Below, piece by piece: positions 9,401 to 9,823 of a stretch of 9,823 nucleotides of DNA; the stretch's first letter is position 1; each line of letters opens with the position of its first letter. The position numbers and the translations under genes are program-made. The stretch lies in NCBI GenBank assembly GCA_029554925.1, contig JAKPUV010000973.1, positions 1 to 9,823 of the forward strand, written 5' to 3'. This DNA comes from Candidatus Hydrogenedentota bacterium. GTDB taxonomy: Bacteria; Hydrogenedentota; Hydrogenedentia; Hydrogenedentales; CAITNO01. The notes beneath the pieces were generated by a model that saw nothing but the letters and a program-made list of their open reading frames with translations, was not told the DNA's origin and ran no database searches.

Positions 9401-9823
9401 TCCCCTCGCCCCCGTCCGTCAAGGTGAACGGGCTGGACGCCGTGTTCTCCACTTCGGAAGACGGCTACTACGAGTACACCTTCACCGTGCGGCACGGCGA
9501 GGTGGCGGAGGGCCCGGCGACCGTTTCGATCGTGGCGGTGGACGCGCTGGGCAACAGCGGGTCGAGCCAGAGCACGGGCATGCTGAAGGTGGACACCCTG
9601 CCCCCGGCGGGCGCGGTCACGGTCAACAACGGCGATGTCTACACCAGGGTGCCCTCGGTGACGCTGGCGCTGGCGCCCGAGGACGGGGTCCATTCCAGCG
9701 GCGTGGTGGAGATGTGCCTGAGCGACGACGGCGCGCTGTGGCTGCCCTGGGAGCCGTTCTCCCCGGAGCGGGCCTGGACGCTGACCCCCGGACAGGGATG
9801 GAAGAAGGTGCACGTGAAATTCA
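6478..9823 (+). CDS. Giant modular secreted or surface protein with tandem Ig-like repeats (3' end outside the window)
   Basis: A single uninterrupted frame of at least 1115 codons runs off the right edge. It starts with a Sec signal peptide (about 1-26: MNRVFWGFF, a hydrophobic core, then cleavage at AEA|AV). Residues 27-250 resemble a recurrent extracellular beta-sandwich module (LLVLGVSN...SSATIDGVAF...LLYYKAPPTG...LSGVDLV). Residues about 252-353 resemble a cadherin-like domain (GTLTVSDPDGAPPYVWSL, then FALTPSGD). Residues 357-1041 are seven tandem Ig-like repeats. From 1042 a different beta module begins (VNNGDVYTRVPSVTLAL, then WTLTPGQGWKKVHVKF), similar to Ig-like segments in other large secreted bacterial proteins. 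Only two Cys are present (244 and 1080), so disulfides do not stabilise the repeats. The architecture suggests adhesion, cell-surface structure or a spacer for a distal domain. No enzyme domain is visible, and any anchor or sorting signal lies beyond the edge. ATG 6487 and 6493 are alternative starts. Confidence 0.88.
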   Translation, partial: MVEMGMNRVFWGFFAAVLLLAASAEAAVQVLGSASAKDEDNDTSLNLGFTAPAGTQLLVLGVSNRDNRAVSSATIDGVAFHMIVDSDETGYGEFPDRDERVTLLYYKAPPTGVAKTIAVTLSNSSRHKIAGVLFLSGVDLVQFSDPGAATPLKPVRLVSRGGSGTATITFDGTQAPLGSLAVSAVVNKNTTLNIVGAPEHVQQWRLDTAYLLSYSQGGGGTRAGSASGAALSWAPNDNYGMAACVIPTGNQGPTNITGSLTVSDTAPNGTVAGTLTVSDPDGAPPYVWSLVDSAGGRFALTPSGDTLSATVTIADASQIDAGLAPSHVIRVSVEDPAAGYNKVFEKDIPVTVTDATSPVITNITSSRSAARHGASVTLSATITDNVSVAWEPQMTVNGVLLTFPVLDGDVYSWLWNVPAGAPEGPVSISVSAVDPSGNTAAAAANDLLVVDNVAPTLSYFSVSDIFVKPGDTVVIGLTVADNVAVSSSPVPALTVAGVDAGPPSVYEDWYEWTYVIPADAAEGFAVLSVTARDTAGNTVSGTAADLLSVDRTQPSVHSIQSSVPWARAGTVVSISADVSDNFGLDGLPTLRLNGNLVAVFPAVAGSVHTWTFTVGASEMQGAAAIEVAAVDRSGNARTASPSSTILTVDRTQPNIGSLTVSPAAARVGTAVTLTAQVIDNYGISGTPLMTVNGLPVPAPSQSGYLYTWVFTVPSGVSEGPAAIAIYASDLAGNARNFSNNTALTLDPNPPQVTGITASPTQARAGNAVVFSATITDLTGVSGSPSLTVNGVAAAHAGASGGVHTWNFTVPAGAPEGNATVRVTAADTLGNSAVTTSTSALLIDRTAPVISNVQAVPAVAKLGDSVRLVFAVTDALTGVFGTPSVTVNAASAAFHSQSGTVYEFRYTVRAADPEGPASVLISSRDVVGNGGIVTLTSALTIDNTVPTVSGLSVYPEHAGDGVSVLIGFRVNDSNGIPSPPSVKVNGLDAVFSTSEDGYYEYTFTVRHGEVAEGPATVSIVAVDALGNSGSSQSTGMLKVDTLPPAGAVTVNNGDVYTRVPSVTLALAPEDGVHSSGVVEMCLSDDGALWLPWEPFSPERAWTLTPGQGWKKVHVKF
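7546..9600 (+). repeat. Seven tandem Ig-like repeats of 97-99 residues within the giant secreted protein
   Basis: Repeats begin at 7546, 7837, 8134, 8431, 8722, 9013 and 9307; the last ends at 9600. Lengths are 97, 99, 99, 97, 97, 98 and 98 codons. Each starts with xP after a VD(R/N)T-like linker, then has an acidic turn (TDN, SDN, IDN), a VNG hairpin in most copies, an aromatic strand (YTWVFTVP, HTWNFTVP), a short EGP turn, and ends with AxDxxGN followed by LxxD. The pattern is that of bacterial Ig-like (Big-type) domains arranged as a rod. Copies differ widely in DNA sequence, so most duplications are old; repeats 1 and 5 share an identical 24-bp block in register. The conserved Asp and Asn residues could bind calcium between domains, which is an inference. 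Confidence 0.85.

Noticed and set aside
7546..9600. CRISPR-like or iteron array suggested by regular ~294-bp spacing
   Set aside because: The period is a protein-domain repeat in one open reading frame, with diverged DNA and no short identical repeats.
7573..9813. 746-residue minus-strand open frame opposite the Ig-repeat gene
   Set aside because: It is full of Arg, Gly, His and Val, with no signal peptide or fold pattern, while the opposite frame has a signal peptide and seven regular repeats. Its length comes from rare stop codons in G+C-rich DNA.

Overview
This G+C-rich bacterial window (well above 60% G+C by eye) holds four complete protein genes, one gene cut at each end, and several candidate regulatory sites. 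I see no tRNA, rRNA, CRISPR array, transposase or other mobile element. Dense coding, strong third-position G/C bias, a Tat-exported phosphatase and a very long Ig-repeat secreted protein would fit an environmental, large-genome lineage such as Planctomycetota, Hydrogenedentota, Sumerlaeota or a relative. That placement is an impression from gene style and is not a phylogenetic result.

Layout. Positions 1-206 (minus strand) are the first 68 codons of a putative secreted protein that runs off the left edge. Then comes the guaBA pair on the minus strand: guaB (IMP dehydrogenase, 1923-3395) is followed 31 bp later by guaA (GMP synthase, 341-1891). Together they convert IMP to XMP to GMP. A candidate sigma70 promoter with a perfect TATAAT lies just upstream of guaB. 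Divergent from guaB on the plus strand is rmuC (3635-5155), with its own candidate promoter. It meets a convergent minus-strand gene for a Tat-exported calcineurin-like phosphoesterase (5156-6160) with zero intergenic bases: the two stop codons together form the palindrome TGATCA.

The right third contains a divergent 317-bp intergenic region followed by the start of a large exported protein (6478 to beyond 9823, at least 1115 residues). The visible part has a signal peptide, an N-terminal beta-sandwich-like domain, a cadherin-like domain, seven tandem Ig-like repeats of 97-99 residues, and the start of another beta domain. The intergenic region has a good sigma70-type promoter (TTGACA-17-TACCAT), three GGACG direct repeats at an exact 10-bp period upstream of it, and a leader of about 170 nt with small hairpins, one overlapping the ribosome binding site.

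The guaBA and rmuC segments are ordinary housekeeping genes. The most interesting part is the right-hand divergent locus, with an exported phosphoesterase facing a giant modular surface or secreted protein across a structured regulatory region. I do not find convincing evidence for a wholly new multi-gene system. The giant gene is cut by the window edge, so its C-terminal anchoring or sorting signal cannot be seen.
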